DNA of 64,000 bases from Bradyrhizobium diazoefficiens (GCF_016616885.1 NZ_CP067102.1:3500501-3564500); one strand, 5' to 3'; numbered from the stretch's first letter, positions 26,009-35,334 are shown. Program-made: numbers and translations. Notes: generated by a model from the letters alone, not told the origin.

Positions 26009-27179
26009 TCACTTTCTGGCCGCTTGCTTGCGCCGCTTGATGCGCTTGATTTGTGCGTCCTGCTTGGCCTCGTCGTCGTGATGGAGGTAGTGCGCCATCG
26101 CCTTGGTCGATGACCATTGGCCCTTCTTCATCAGCTGCGTTTCTGTGAGGCCGGACGTGCTCGCCTCAGTGGTCCCGCCATGCCGGCCAAACGACGTGAA
26201 GGTCAGCTCAGGACGCAAACCCGCGGCCAAAATGATCTTCTTCGAAATGCGCTCGACTTGAGTCAGCATCTCGCCCTTGCCGCTCCAGGGCAGACTGCTT
26301 CCATCTCGCCGCAGCATCAGTCCGCCGGTCGGCCGCAAAGCTTTCATGGCGTCGAGCTCGGCCATCAGCAGGGGATAGAGCGGCTTACCCTTCCTATCAA
26401 AGAGCGGCTCCCACGAGCCCGTGCTCGTCTTGTAGTTGATGACGTAGACATGGTTCGGGCGGCTTTCCGGCCGGTAGTGCTCCGCCATAAACCGGATGAA
26501 GATATGGGCCTTGCGCTGTAGCCATTCCCAGCCGATCAGGACACCTGTTGCCAATGACGGATAGCCCAACTCGATCGCCTTCTCACGGAACGCCGCCAAC
26601 TCGTCAAAATTGGCATGCGGCGTTTCGCGCGAGGTCGATTGCAGGCCCATCTTCTCAAATGGGTTCTTCGGCGGAAACAGGTGAGGGTGCGCCCGTGAGA
26701 TCGTGTTCCACGCGCCGCGGGCGGTCTTCATCGCGTGGTTCACGGTCGTGCGGCGTTCGACCTTTTCGCCGTCGACATTCTTGTAGAGCAGTCTTGTAGA
26801 GCAGTTTCTCGAACAAATCGTCCGCAAATGCCGTATCGATGCTCAAAACGCGCAGCGCGCCAAGACGCCTTCCGTCCTTCAACAGGTATTCGCAGATCAT
26901 CTTGATGCCGGTCTCATGCACGCGACATTGACCGGGGCTCAAAGGCTGCAAACGCTTAGCCGTCTTCTGTTTCCACGTTCGACGATACTCGTGAAACATC
27001 CAATCCAGCGTTCCGATCACCACTCCAATGCCCACGGGATTCGCATCATCGCTCCCCGTTAGCCAGCTGTCGAACGCAGGCAGCAAGATCTTCTCGGCGC
27101 GCTGCACGGCCATATCGTAATCGGCGCCGAGCGGTTTGTTCTTGACTGGACAACCTTTTTTACGTGCCCACGTTGGCAC
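26009..27179 (-). pseudogene. tyrosine-type site-specific recombinase (integrase), disrupted by 13-bp duplication
   Basis: The reading frame from GTG 27179 (TWARKKGCPVKNKPLGADYD, then ILLPAFDSWLTGSDD) covers the N-terminal and core-binding parts up to DDLFEKLLYK. It is then thrown out of frame. The rest (NVDGEKVERRTTVNHAMKTA to the C-terminus) continues in another frame to 26009 with catalytic-region motifs TFTSFGRHGGTTEAS and WSSTKAMAHYLHHDD; the Tyr nucleophile is probably in AHYLH. The cause is visible: the 13 bp TCTTGTAGAGCAG occurs twice in tandem at 26779-26791 and 26792-26804, and removing one copy restores the frame. Coding similarity may begin slightly upstream of 27179. It lies next to attL as expected. 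Confidence 0.88.
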
Positions 27180-27264
27180 GTCGAAGAAATACGCAAAGGT
27201 CCTTTCTGAAGGCGTTTGTGCCTTGTGTAGCGAGGCAGCGGCAGCGCCGAACGTCCCACCCTCA

Positions 27265-27447
27265 TCACGGCAAACTCCTAGACACCTCCGGATCGTCCTC
27301 AGGATCTATTGGAGTCGATCTTTCTTCTCGTATCAACACAGAAATGCGTCCGTCAGGCCAAATCTCGACACGCGCGACTTTGCCACCACTGTCGACATCC
27401 AAGCCGGAAGGGTACGGAAGCGAAGGCGCAATTGGTAATTCATTCAA
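27265..27447 (-). CDS. small acidic protein upstream of integrase
   Basis: A 60-residue frame from TTG 27447 (MNELPIAPSLPYPSGLDVDS, then GGKVARVEIWPDGRISVLIR). The strand-turn-strand pattern VARVEIWPDGRISVLI is strongly protein-like, and the stop lies just upstream of the integrase. An in-frame stop directly before the TTG limits the start choice. Small proteins of this look often precede integrases in rhizobial islands, but a function (excisionase or other) is not shown by a helix-turn-helix. Confidence 0.45.
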   Translation of the reverse strand: MNELPIAPSLPYPSGLDVDSGGKVARVEIWPDGRISVLIREERSTPIDPEDDPEVSRSLP

Positions 27448-27831
27448 TCATGACCCGTAGTGATCGCTCCACTGAAAGTAGAGAAAGCTTGGTGCATGGT
27501 GGAGCATCTGACGGGGTCTAGATTTGAAGTAAGGAAGAGCGATCACAGGAGAGATTAGCGATCATATTTCGTTGAGCTCGTAGAAGCGGTGAAGTGCAGT
27601 TGGACCAGGCTGCTGTTGTATGGCTCACGCTCTCTTAAACTTCCCCATGATGGATTGGAGCTAGAGTTTAAGTCTTTCAATTGGTTAGAGGGTGGCGTGT
27701 GCATGACGTGTGCACTGGGAGATCAAGAAAAATCTATTGAGCGCAAGTGAGCGCGATCGTTCTTTGAAGCGACGGTGACGTCCGTAGAAGTGGGTGCCGC
27801 CCCACGTGGCGATTTTCGAGGGAAGAATTTC
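27448..27831. other. gene-free region carrying left copy of a 99-bp repeat
   Basis: About 380 bp with lower GC than the surroundings and no credible gene. It carries the 99-bp repeat copy at 27638-27736, partner of 40665-40763. It separates the integrase region from the inositol block. Confidence 0.6.
27638..27736 (+). repeat. 99-bp diverged direct repeat, left copy
   Basis: Aligned without gaps to 40665-40763 I count about 14 mismatches in 99 positions. Shared blocks include CCCATGATGGAT, TTGGTTAGA, GGCGTGTGCA, GACGTGTGCA and AGATCAAGAAAAATCT. The two copies flank the inositol block. Confidence 0.8.
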
Positions 27832-28962
27832 TCAAGGAACGTCCTTCCATGTTCCAGCGCGACTCGAGGCGTGAATCGTCTCGACGAGTGTTTGGATGCG
27901 CAGGCCAGCGCGGAAGTTGAATGGCTCCGGCCGACGTCCAGCGATAGCGTCAAGGTAGCCCGCGGCTTCGATCGCCTTTAGGTCGTTGAAGCCAAGCTGG
28001 TGGCCAGGCGCAACGCAGAACAGGCCGTATGGTCGATGGTCCGGGCCTGCTTCGATCCGGCGGAATCCCTGACGGTCACGGCGGTCATCGGTCGAGAAGA
28101 AATGCAGCTCGTTGAATCGTTCCTGGCTAAAGGCGAGGGCACCCCTTGTTCCATAGACCTCGAAGTCGTGTTGCATCTTCCGCCCTGTCGCAATCCAATT
28201 CCCTTCGATCGAGCCGGAGGCGCCGTTCGCGAAACGGAGGAAAGCTCGGCCGACATCGTCGACTTCGACGCGCCTCCGGCCGCCTTTACCATCGGGACGC
28301 TCCTCAATCATCGTGACGCAATCGCCCATGACCCGGGTGATCGGTCCAGCGGCTGGACCCAATAAGAATTCGGCTGTTGCCAACGCGTGACTGCCAATGT
28401 CGGCTAGTGCGCCGCCGCCAGTCGGATCATGCCGGAAGGTGAACGGCCCAGCGCTATCTGCCATGTAGTCTTCGGCGTGGACTCCGCGGTAGCCGCGTAT
28501 CTCGCCGAGCTCTCCGGCGGCGATCATTTCGCGCGCGAGGCCCAGCATAGGGTTGCACAGGTAGTTGAAACCGACTTGCGTCTTGACTCCGGCCGCTTCA
28601 GCGGCGTCAGCCATTTCGCGGGAGTCGATCGCAAGCGGCGCCAGCGGCTTTTCGCAATACACATGTTTGCCCCCGGCAATCGCGGCCAAGGCCATTTTCT
28701 TGTGGAGCGCGTTGGGCGTGGTGATGTTCACGACGTCGATACCTGGGTCCGCCACGAGTGACGGCCAGTCCGAGGTCGCGCGCGCGAAGCCCAGTGCCGA
28801 GGCTGCTTTCGCGGCCGCCTCGTCGCTAATATCCGCGATCGTATGCAGTTCCAGCTCGAAGGGGAGGTCGAAGACACGCGCAGCGATGGAGTAACCGAAA
28901 GCGTGAGTCTTCCCCATGAATCCGCTACCGATGAGGCCGATGCGAAGCTTCGGTTTAGTCAT
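27832..28962 (-). CDS. Gfo/Idh/MocA family NAD(P)-dependent oxidoreductase
   Basis: A 376-residue protein. The Rossmann N-terminus has IGLIGSGFMGKTHAFGY, and the catalytic Lys lies in YCEKPLAP near residue 100. The substrate-domain motif GGGALADIGSHALATAEFLL near residue 185 supplies the catalytic His. Family members oxidise a hydroxyl of sugars or cyclitols with NAD(P). It is divergent from iolD across a 170-bp gap holding a shared operator, so it is very probably inositol-regulated. It may act on another inositol isomer or methyl-inositol; the exact substrate cannot be read from the sequence. Confidence 0.88.
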   Translation of the reverse strand: MTKPKLRIGLIGSGFMGKTHAFGYSIAARVFDLPFELELHTIADISDEAAAKAASALGFARATSDWPSLVADPGIDVVNITTPNALHKKMALAAIAGGKHVYCEKPLAPLAIDSREMADAAEAAGVKTQVGFNYLCNPMLGLAREMIAAGELGEIRGYRGVHAEDYMADSAGPFTFRHDPTGGGALADIGSHALATAEFLLGPAAGPITRVMGDCVTMIEERPDGKGGRRRVEVDDVGRAFLRFANGASGSIEGNWIATGRKMQHDFEVYGTRGALAFSQERFNELHFFSTDDRRDRQGFRRIEAGPDHRPYGLFCVAPGHQLGFNDLKAIEAAGYLDAIAGRRPEPFNFRAGLRIQTLVETIHASSRAGTWKDVP

Positions 28963-29046
28963 GCCGAAAATCCTTGTTCACGATGAGGTCGGAGTTGAGG
29001 CGACCCGCGAAGAAATCGAGCACGTTCTGAATGGAAGGCGCCAACG

Positions 29047-29060
29047 GCAATAATTGTTGC
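29047..29060. promoter_or_regulatory. operator site 1, GCAA-N6-TTGC
   Basis: GCAA-TAATTG-TTGC, a perfect inverted repeat of half-sites. It lies between the divergent Gfo/Idh/MocA gene and iolD. The same motif is found at 35291-35304 and 37472-37485, each in a promoter of this block. The likely binder is the RpiR-type regulator encoded at 34160-35032. Confidence 0.65.
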
Positions 29061-29079
29061 GAAAAAATATCATTGTCAA
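29051..29079 (-). promoter_or_regulatory. promoter of the minus-strand Gfo/Idh/MocA gene
   Basis: On the minus strand TTGACA (29079-29074) and CAATTA (29056-29051) are 17 bp apart. The -10 hexamer is exactly the six-base centre of operator site 1, so a bound repressor would cover it. Confidence 0.55.
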
Positions 29080-29101
29080 TATTCAATGCATGAGGTTATG
29101 T
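29073..29101 (+). promoter_or_regulatory. putative iolD promoter
   Basis: TTGTCA (29073-29078), 17-bp spacer, TTATGT (29096-29101), 30 bp before the iolD start. It overlaps the -35 of the divergent promoter. Operator site 1 lies 12 bp upstream of its -35. Confidence 0.5.
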
Positions 29102-29131
29102 TTCTCACAACCCGTCGAAGGAGGAGATCAC

Positions 29132-31003
29132 ATGACTGGCGCCACAATCCGACTCACAATGGCCCAGGCCCTGGTGCGATGGCTGACCCAACAGTTCACC
29201 GAAATCGAGGGTGTTCGCGTGCCCCTGTTCGCCGGCGTCTTCGGCATTTTTGGTCATGGAAACGTGACCTGTCTGTCCGAGGCCTTGGAGGCGGTGCAGG
29301 ATCGTCTGCCGACCTGGCGTGGACAGAATGAGCAATCGATGGCGTTGGCGGCTATCGGTTTCGCCAAGGCCAAGCTTCGGCGGCAAATCATGGTGGCGAC
29401 GTCGTCCATTGGGCCCGGCGCTCTGAATATGGTGACGGCGGCGGGAACAGCTCATGCAAATCGATTGCCCCTCCTTCTTATCGCTGGCGATACGTTCACC
29501 AACCGGCTGCCGGATCCAGTTCTCCAGCAGGTCGAGCATTTTGGCGACCCGACCGTCACTGTGAACGACGCCTTCAAGGCGGTCACGCGTTACTGGGATC
29601 GGATCACTCATCCCGCGCAGATCATGTCTTCGCTGCCGCAGGCAGTAGCCGCGATGCTCGATCCGGCCGACTGCGGCCCGGCCTTTTTCGCGCTACCACA
29701 GGACACCCAGGAGGTAGCTTTCGACTACCCCGAGGTCTTCTTCGAGTCTCGAACCTGGATCATCCCGCGTCCGCGTCCCGACCGTCAGAAACTCGCGGAA
29801 GCGGCCGCGCTGCTCAAGACCGCGAAGAAGCCGCTTCTCATCTCTGGTGGCGGCGTGCGCTACTCGCTGGCGGGAAATGTCATCGCGAATTTTGCGGTCG
29901 AGCGTGGAGTTCCTATTGTGGAGACGGTCGCCGGCAAGGGCGCGGTGACTCACTATCACCCGGCTCATGCGGGGCCGATCGGAATTATCGGCTCAACCTC
30001 AGCGAATGCGCTCGCAGCCGAAGCCGATGTTATCCTTGCGGTGGGTACACGCCTTCAGGACTTCACGACAGGCTCATGGACCGCCTTTAGCCCGGACGCT
30101 CGTTTCATTTCGATCAACGCGGCCAGGTTCGATGCGGTGAAGCATCGTGCGCTGGCGGTGGTGGGGGACGCGCGGGAGACGCTTGAGGAACTCGATGCGG
30201 CGCTCGGCTCATGGCGCGTCGACCCCGCCTATATGGCGCGTGCTCAGACGCTCTTTAGGGAATGGGATGCGCTGCTCGAGTCGCTGCAGGCCCCCAGCAA
30301 CGCTCCGGTACCGACCTACGCGCAGGTCGTGCAGGCAGTGAATGCATCCGCCGGTGAGACAGATACCTTGATTTCAGCCGCCGGCGGGCTGCCTGGCGAA
30401 GTGGCAAAAGGATGGCGCGTCAAGGCGCCGAATACCTTTGACCTTGAGTTCGGCTTCTCTTGCATGGGCTATGAGGTCGCGGCCGGTTGGGGCCATGCGA
30501 TGGCCAATTCCGGGCCCGGTGGACTCGGCGGCACGCCGATCGTGATGGTCGGCGACGGTACCTATTTGATGATGAACTCGGACATCTACTCGACGGTTCT
30601 GAGCGGTCACAAGATGATTGTTGTGGTCTGTGACAATGGCGGGTTCGCGGTGATCAACCGATTGCAGCAGTTCAAGGGCGTGCCAGGCTTCAACAATTTG
30701 TTGACCGATTGTCGCGTTCAGAATCGCGACAATCCTCCTCACGTAGATTTTGCCAAGCACGCGGAGGCCATGGGGGCGGCTGCACGGCGTTGCGAGAGTC
30801 TTGCCGATCTTGTTGCCGCGCTCGAATGGGCCAAAGGCAACGACCGCACCACCGTGCTTTCGATCGCCTCGGACGCGTATTCGTGGGTTCCAGGCGATGC
30901 CGACTGGGACGTCGGCGTACCTCAGGTATCTTCGCGCGAGACGGTTCGAAGCGCGCGCAAGCAGCAGGACGAGATTCGCGCGAAGCAGCGCATTGGAGTG
31001 TGA
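29132..31003 (+). CDS. iolD: 3D-(3,5/4)-trihydroxycyclohexane-1,2-dione acylhydrolase (decyclizing)
   Basis: A 623-residue thiamine-diphosphate enzyme that opens the six-membered ring in myo-inositol breakdown. The start is ATG 29132 with a near-perfect Shine-Dalgarno (GAAGGAGGAG). The N-terminal Pyr domain has the catalytic Glu in WRGQNEQSMA near residue 70 and the block VATSSIGPGALNMVTAAG. The central domain has LLISGGGVRYSLAGNV. The PP domain carries the GDG motif (VMVGDGTYLMMNSD) near residue 473 ending in VVVCDNGG, where DN replaces the usual NN. Length fits the IolD family. iolE follows 6 bp later, so the two are an operon. Confidence 0.95.
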   Translation: MTGATIRLTMAQALVRWLTQQFTEIEGVRVPLFAGVFGIFGHGNVTCLSEALEAVQDRLPTWRGQNEQSMALAAIGFAKAKLRRQIMVATSSIGPGALNMVTAAGTAHANRLPLLLIAGDTFTNRLPDPVLQQVEHFGDPTVTVNDAFKAVTRYWDRITHPAQIMSSLPQAVAAMLDPADCGPAFFALPQDTQEVAFDYPEVFFESRTWIIPRPRPDRQKLAEAAALLKTAKKPLLISGGGVRYSLAGNVIANFAVERGVPIVETVAGKGAVTHYHPAHAGPIGIIGSTSANALAAEADVILAVGTRLQDFTTGSWTAFSPDARFISINAARFDAVKHRALAVVGDARETLEELDAALGSWRVDPAYMARAQTLFREWDALLESLQAPSNAPVPTYAQVVQAVNASAGETDTLISAAGGLPGEVAKGWRVKAPNTFDLEFGFSCMGYEVAAGWGHAMANSGPGGLGGTPIVMVGDGTYLMMNSDIYSTVLSGHKMIVVVCDNGGFAVINRLQQFKGVPGFNNLLTDCRVQNRDNPPHVDFAKHAEAMGAAARRCESLADLVAALEWAKGNDRTTVLSIASDAYSWVPGDADWDVGVPQVSSRETVRSARKQQDEIRAKQRIGV

Positions 31004-31009
31004 TGAGTC

Positions 31010-31909
31010 ATGAAGGCGAAACTTGGAATTGCCCCCATTGCCTGGTGGAACGACGATCTTGCCGAACTCTCCGACGACGTGAGCCTGGAGGAGTGCTTAC
31101 GGCAGGCGAGCGTCGCCGGCTTTACGGGAATGGAGACCGGACGGCGATTCCCCATGAACATAAAGGAGCTCGGCCCGATACTCGCGCGGTTTGGCATTTC
31201 CGTGTGCGGCGGCTGGTTCTCCGGTCTTCTGCTCGACGGTGACATCGAACGGGAAAAGGACCGCATTCGCGCTCAAATGGATTTCTTCGTTGCGGCGAAG
31301 GCGCCCTGCATCGTCTACGGCGAAACGGCGCGCTCGATCCAAGGCATTCGCTCTGCGCCGCTCGATACCAAACCCAGGCTTTCGGAGGCGGAGATCAAGG
31401 CGTATGGACGCAAGATGACGGCTTTCGCGGAATGGTGTGCCGGGCAGGGAATGCCGATCGCCTACCATCACCACATGGCTGCTGCGATCGAGACCGAAGC
31501 TGAGCTCGACATGCTCATGGCGAATTCTGGTGAGGCGTTACCGTTGTTGTTCGATGCTGGTCACCTGGCATTTGCCGGCGGCGACGTTTTGCGTGTCATC
31601 GATAAACATCATTCTCGCATCGGCCATGTGCATACCAAGGACGTTCGCGGCAGCGTCATCGACAAGCTCGACCGGAAACGGCAGAGCTTCCTCGACGCGG
31701 TCGTGAAAGGGGCCTTCACCGTGCCGGGCGACGGCTCGCTCGATTTCGCCGCGATCATCGCCCGCCTCGCGTCCTACGGCTACGAGGGTTGGTTCGTCGT
31801 CGAGGCGGAGCAGGATCCGAAGGTCAGTCCGCCGCTGGAAATGGCCAAGAAAGGTCACGCGGAATTGATGCGCTTGATGGCATCTGCTGGATACGAAGTC
31901 GCGCAATGA
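31010..31909 (+). CDS. iolE: myo-inosose-2 dehydratase
   Basis: A 299-residue TIM-barrel protein of the xylose isomerase-like family. It starts MKAKLGIAPIAWWNDDLAEL, the signature opening of IolE. LEECLRQASVAGFTGMETGR, GMPIAYHHHMAAAIETEAEL, LLFDAGHLAFAGGD, RIGHVHTKDVR and VPGDGSLDFAAII follow, placing the metal ligands (Glu, Asp, His, Glu) in the expected order. It converts 2-keto-myo-inositol to the diketo substrate of IolD. It lies 6 bp after iolD and 89 bp before the next dehydrogenase on the same strand. Confidence 0.95.
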   Translation: MKAKLGIAPIAWWNDDLAELSDDVSLEECLRQASVAGFTGMETGRRFPMNIKELGPILARFGISVCGGWFSGLLLDGDIEREKDRIRAQMDFFVAAKAPCIVYGETARSIQGIRSAPLDTKPRLSEAEIKAYGRKMTAFAEWCAGQGMPIAYHHHMAAAIETEAELDMLMANSGEALPLLFDAGHLAFAGGDVLRVIDKHHSRIGHVHTKDVRGSVIDKLDRKRQSFLDAVVKGAFTVPGDGSLDFAAIIARLASYGYEGWFVVEAEQDPKVSPPLEMAKKGHAELMRLMASAGYEVAQ

Positions 31910-31998
31910 ACCACACCGGGCGTACGCGAAGAAGCGCTCAGGTCTCGCCCTGTCCTGGCGGGGTCATCTTGGCGTCAAGTCGGGAGAGGAGGTGTGAA

Positions 31999-32973
31999 AT
32001 GAGCATCGGTATAGGGATCATTGGCACAGGTGTAATGGGCGCCGAGCATGCTCGGATACTCCGACACGGGACTCCCGGCGCTCATCTTGCTGGGATTTGT
32101 GATGCCAACCCGGATCGGGCGCAGACAGTTGCCTCTGGAGCAACCGTCTTTTCGGATCCTCAATTGTTGATCGCGTCGGATCAGATCGACGCCATCGTGA
32201 TTGCATCGCCCGATGCAACACATGCGGCGCTAACACGCGCCTGCGTCGAGGCGGGGAAGCCTGTTCTCTGCGAAAAGCCTTTGGCGTCCTCAGCGGCGGA
32301 TGCCCTGGACGTGGTGCAGGCGGAAGTCGCTTTGGGTCGCAGGCTCATCCAGGTCGGATACATGCGCCGGTTTGACCCCGGCTATCAGGAGATCAAACGC
32401 GTCAAAGACACCGGCCAATTGGGTGGCCCCGTGTTGTTGCACAACGTGCACCGAAACGTTCGCGCGCCGGAGTGGTTCAACGGTTCGATGGCCATCACGA
32501 ATTCGTTCGTCCACGAGATCGACGTCAGCCGTTGGCTGCTGGGGTCGGAGATGGTTTCTGCGCACGTGGAGGCGGGGCCCGGCGGCGAGCCCCTCATGAT
32601 CACGATGAAGACCGACAAGGACGAGATTGTTTCGACGGAGGTTTTCGTAAACGCCGGCTACGGCTACCACGTCCATGTCGAACTGGTCGGTCGGCAGGGC
32701 ACGGTATCGCTGGCGCCGGCGTCGCTGACGCTGTTGAACAGAGACAAAGCTGGCGGTCATTCGTATCCGGACAATTGGGTGCCGAGGTTCGAAGAGGCGT
32801 ATCGCAGGCAGATGGCCGATTGGGTCGGCGCTGTGAAGACCGGAGCGTCGGTCGGAGCAAGTGCATGGGACGGCTATGTCGCCTCGGCCATCGCAGAGCA
32901 AGTCGCTGAGGCTCTCGCCGGAAATGGTGTGGCTCCGCTGCGATATGGGCCACGTCCCTCGCTGTATGACTGA
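31999..32973 (+). CDS. Gfo/Idh/MocA oxidoreductase, inositol 2-dehydrogenase-like
   Basis: A 324-residue protein with a strong Shine-Dalgarno (GAGAGGAGGTG) at ATG 31999. The Rossmann motif is IGIIGTGVMGAEHAR, the catalytic Lys is in CEKPLASS near residue 94 and MRRFDPGYQEIKRVKDTGQL follows. The Asp/His motif is FVHEIDVSRWLLG near residue 175. Overall it resembles inositol dehydrogenases of the actinobacterial IolG type more than the rhizobial IolG encoded at 35335. It probably oxidises an inositol isomer (scyllo- or D-chiro- are possible) with NAD. It is likely co-transcribed with iolDE. Confidence 0.88.
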   Translation: MSIGIGIIGTGVMGAEHARILRHGTPGAHLAGICDANPDRAQTVASGATVFSDPQLLIASDQIDAIVIASPDATHAALTRACVEAGKPVLCEKPLASSAADALDVVQAEVALGRRLIQVGYMRRFDPGYQEIKRVKDTGQLGGPVLLHNVHRNVRAPEWFNGSMAITNSFVHEIDVSRWLLGSEMVSAHVEAGPGGEPLMITMKTDKDEIVSTEVFVNAGYGYHVHVELVGRQGTVSLAPASLTLLNRDKAGGHSYPDNWVPRFEEAYRRQMADWVGAVKTGASVGASAWDGYVASAIAEQVAEALAGNGVAPLRYGPRPSLYD

Positions 32974-33041
32974 CAGAGCGAACGAGGCTGCACGGAAGTC
33001 GACAACGTCTCACGCGATCCAATGCGAGTGCTGGAGAGGAA

Positions 33042-34115
33042 ATGATGATCAAGTATGCAGTTGTCGGCGCGGGCTGGATTTCGCAACAAGCCTTCTTGCC
33101 GGGAGTCGGACAGTCCACAAACTCGAAGGTTACCGCGATTGTGACGGGCGATCCGGACAAGGCAGTGCGGTTGGCGGATTTCTATGGCATCGGGCAGATT
33201 GTCGGATATGACGGATATGATGCCCTTTTGAGGGGCTCCGATGTCGATGCGGTGTACATTGCTCTTCCCAACCACTTGCATGCCGACTTCGCCGTTCGCG
33301 CGGCTCGCGCCGGCAAGCACGTCTTGGTCGAGAAGCCGCTAGCCACAAGCGAACAAGATGCCCTCGCCATGATCGCCGCTGCGCGCGAGGCCGGCGTGTT
33401 TCTGATGACCGCGTACAGACTCCACAACGAACCCGGAACCGTCGCGGTGCTCGAACAGATCCGCAACAACGCGATCGGCCGGCCTCTCTTCTTTCAATCG
33501 GTGTTCAGCTTTCAAGCGCCGCCAGGGAACCACAGATTGAAAGCTGCGAGTTGGGGCGGACCGCTCCAGGACGTCGGGGTCTATTGCGTCAATGCGGCTC
33601 GTCACGTCTTTGCAGAAGAGCCAATTGAGGCCATGGCGATGGTGCACCGACCGAACGGAGACCCGCGCTTTTGCGAGGTGGAAGCGTCTGTCGCAGCAAT
33701 GCTGCGTTTCCCTTCGGGCGGCCTGGCGCAATTTGTCGCCAGCTTCGGGGCGGCCGCTGTCGACAACTATCGGGTCGTCGGGACGGCGGGCGATCTCGAA
33801 CTCGATCCCGGCTTCAGGTTCGAGACTGCAACAAAACTCCGTCTGCGCCGCGACGGCGAGGTCCGCGAAACTCAATTTCCGCAAATCGACCATTTTGGCG
33901 CCCAGGTGGAATACTTTTCAGATTGTATCAAAGCCGGAACACCGCCAGAGGCTGATGGCGAGGAGGGGTTGGCGGACTTGCGCGCACTGGTCGCAATTGA
34001 GACGGCCGCCCTGACCGGACAACCACAAACGATCGCGTCCCCTCCACGTGACCGCCATCCGACACCCGACATGGTGCGAGTGACCCCCGTAACCGATCGG
34101 CGACTGGTTTTCTGA
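33042..34115 (+). CDS. Gfo/Idh/MocA oxidoreductase, glucose-fructose oxidoreductase-like branch
   Basis: A 357-residue protein (MMIKYAVVGAGWISQQAFLP). It has EKPLATSEQDALAMI near residue 100, the YRLHNEPGTVAVLEQIRNN segment, and LQDVGVYCVNAARHVFAEEP near 180. Here Tyr in DVGVYCVN replaces the His of inositol dehydrogenases, as in glucose-fructose oxidoreductase and D-xylose dehydrogenase relatives. It probably oxidises a sugar or deoxy-keto-sugar. It is the last gene of the iolDE operon and converges on the regulator gene 44 bp away. Confidence 0.85.
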   Translation: MMIKYAVVGAGWISQQAFLPGVGQSTNSKVTAIVTGDPDKAVRLADFYGIGQIVGYDGYDALLRGSDVDAVYIALPNHLHADFAVRAARAGKHVLVEKPLATSEQDALAMIAAAREAGVFLMTAYRLHNEPGTVAVLEQIRNNAIGRPLFFQSVFSFQAPPGNHRLKAASWGGPLQDVGVYCVNAARHVFAEEPIEAMAMVHRPNGDPRFCEVEASVAAMLRFPSGGLAQFVASFGAAAVDNYRVVGTAGDLELDPGFRFETATKLRLRRDGEVRETQFPQIDHFGAQVEYFSDCIKAGTPPEADGEEGLADLRALVAIETAALTGQPQTIASPPRDRHPTPDMVRVTPVTDRRLVF

Positions 34116-34159
34116 AGCGCTGCGTGGCATCTTAGCGTAGTAAGCCCACTCGAGTAGTT

Positions 34160-35032
34160 CTACTGACTGGTCACTGTTGGAATCCGCGGATTGATGTCGT
34201 TTTTCTGTAGCCTCGCTGCCAGCGCTACCGTCAAAGCCTGTGCAAGGCACATCGGAGCGGCGAGCGAACGCGAAAAGGTGTATTCATGCTCTGGAACAGC
34301 GAACAGAACGCGGGCGCTCTTGGTCAGCGGCGATAGCGTGCTATCCGACATCGCAATGATGGGAACACCATTGCGCCCGGCTTCCTCCACAACGTTGACG
34401 ACCTCGTTTGCGTAGAATCGGAACGACACGGCAACGAGCACGTCCTTCTTGCGGATCGTACGCGCCATGTGCGTAGCAAGTCCGCCGCCTGCGTCGAGCA
34501 ACACGCAACGTTTGCCCAGCATGGTCAATATGTAGCGAAGGAATTCAACCACGGGCGCTGAACGCAGTTGCCCGATCAGAAAAACCGAGTCCGCTCTCTC
34601 AAGGAGACTCACCGCTTCCGAGAGAGCTTTCGGCGAAATATCCGTGAGCATGTCCTGAAGAGAAGCAATGTCACGGACGACCAGGTCGCGCAGAAAGCCA
34701 ACTTCGCTGCGATCCGTACGAGCACCCAACTCGATTTCCAGAGCTTTAATGCGCGCCTCAAAACCCGGGGCGGCGGTCGACAAGCGCCTTTGAAACAGTA
34801 CCTGGAGTTCCTTGAAGCCTTCGTAGCCAAGCGACTGCGCAAAGCGCACGAAGCTTGAAGCATGGATGCCGCAGCGATCGGCGATCGCGTTTACCGACAG
34901 GACCGCGACATCATTCGGGTTCTGGGTCAGGTAAACGGCTATCTTTTGATAGGACTTGCTCATGTCATCGTAGCGATCGTGGATGACACGGATCAATTCC
35001 TCGTAGTTTTCCGGTGTCTTCACGTCCTGCAT
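34160..35032 (-). CDS. MurR/RpiR family transcriptional regulator (candidate inositol repressor)
   Basis: A 290-residue regulator. The N-terminal RpiR helix-turn-helix (about residues 15-85) has YQKIAVYLTQNPNDVAVLSV, NAIADRCGIHASSFVRFAQ and LGYEGFKELQ. The SIS sugar-phosphate-binding domain (about 130-260) has VFLIGQLRSAPVVEFLRYIL, VLLDAGGGLATHMARTIRKK and PIIAMSDSTLSPLTKSA. In rhizobia the RpiR-type IolR represses inositol genes and responds to pathway intermediates. Its position within the block and the operator repeats make it the best candidate regulator. I did not find a copy of the operator at its own promoter, so autoregulation is unclear. Confidence 0.9.
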   Translation of the reverse strand: MQDVKTPENYEELIRVIHDRYDDMSKSYQKIAVYLTQNPNDVAVLSVNAIADRCGIHASSFVRFAQSLGYEGFKELQVLFQRRLSTAAPGFEARIKALEIELGARTDRSEVGFLRDLVVRDIASLQDMLTDISPKALSEAVSLLERADSVFLIGQLRSAPVVEFLRYILTMLGKRCVLLDAGGGLATHMARTIRKKDVLVAVSFRFYANEVVNVVEEAGRNGVPIIAMSDSTLSPLTKSARVLFAVPEHEYTFSRSLAAPMCLAQALTVALAARLQKNDINPRIPTVTSQ

Positions 35033-35271
35033 CTACCGTGCTCTCGCCATTCTCGTTTCATTGCCTGCGAATGCCGACAATTTGCCCTGGTTTGGGAAGC
35101 GGCCCTCCCTAAGTCAATTTGCGATAGTTAAGGCATCTCCGTGACCCAGGTATCCAGCAATAAGGCCTCGTCGTCGATCGGCCGGGTTAAAGACCCAAGG
35201 TGACTCACGCGCCCTCGCGTCACCATCCCTGGCGGCGGCATAGAATCATCGATAGGGCCGGCGAACAATTA

Positions 35272-35304
35272 TTGACACTTTTGCATATTAGCAATAACTC
35301 TTGC
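35272..35304 (+). promoter_or_regulatory. iolG promoter with operator site 2
   Basis: -35 TTGACA (35272-35277), 17-bp spacer, -10 TAACTC (35295-35300). The operator GCAA-TAACTC-TTGC (35291-35304) has the -10 hexamer as its exact centre, as at the other two sites. An overlapping TTGC-ATATTA-GCAA (35281-35294) adds a second symmetric element. The iolG start lies 30 bp downstream. Confidence 0.65.
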
Positions 35305-35334
35305 AAGTAAATCGAACAGGCGTCGCGGGAGGAC

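Noticed and set aside
34116..34159. Short inverted-looking sequence between the convergent Gfo gene and RpiR gene considered as a terminator
   Set aside because: The pairing (CGAGTAG..CTACT) is too short and lacks a U-run, so it is not called.
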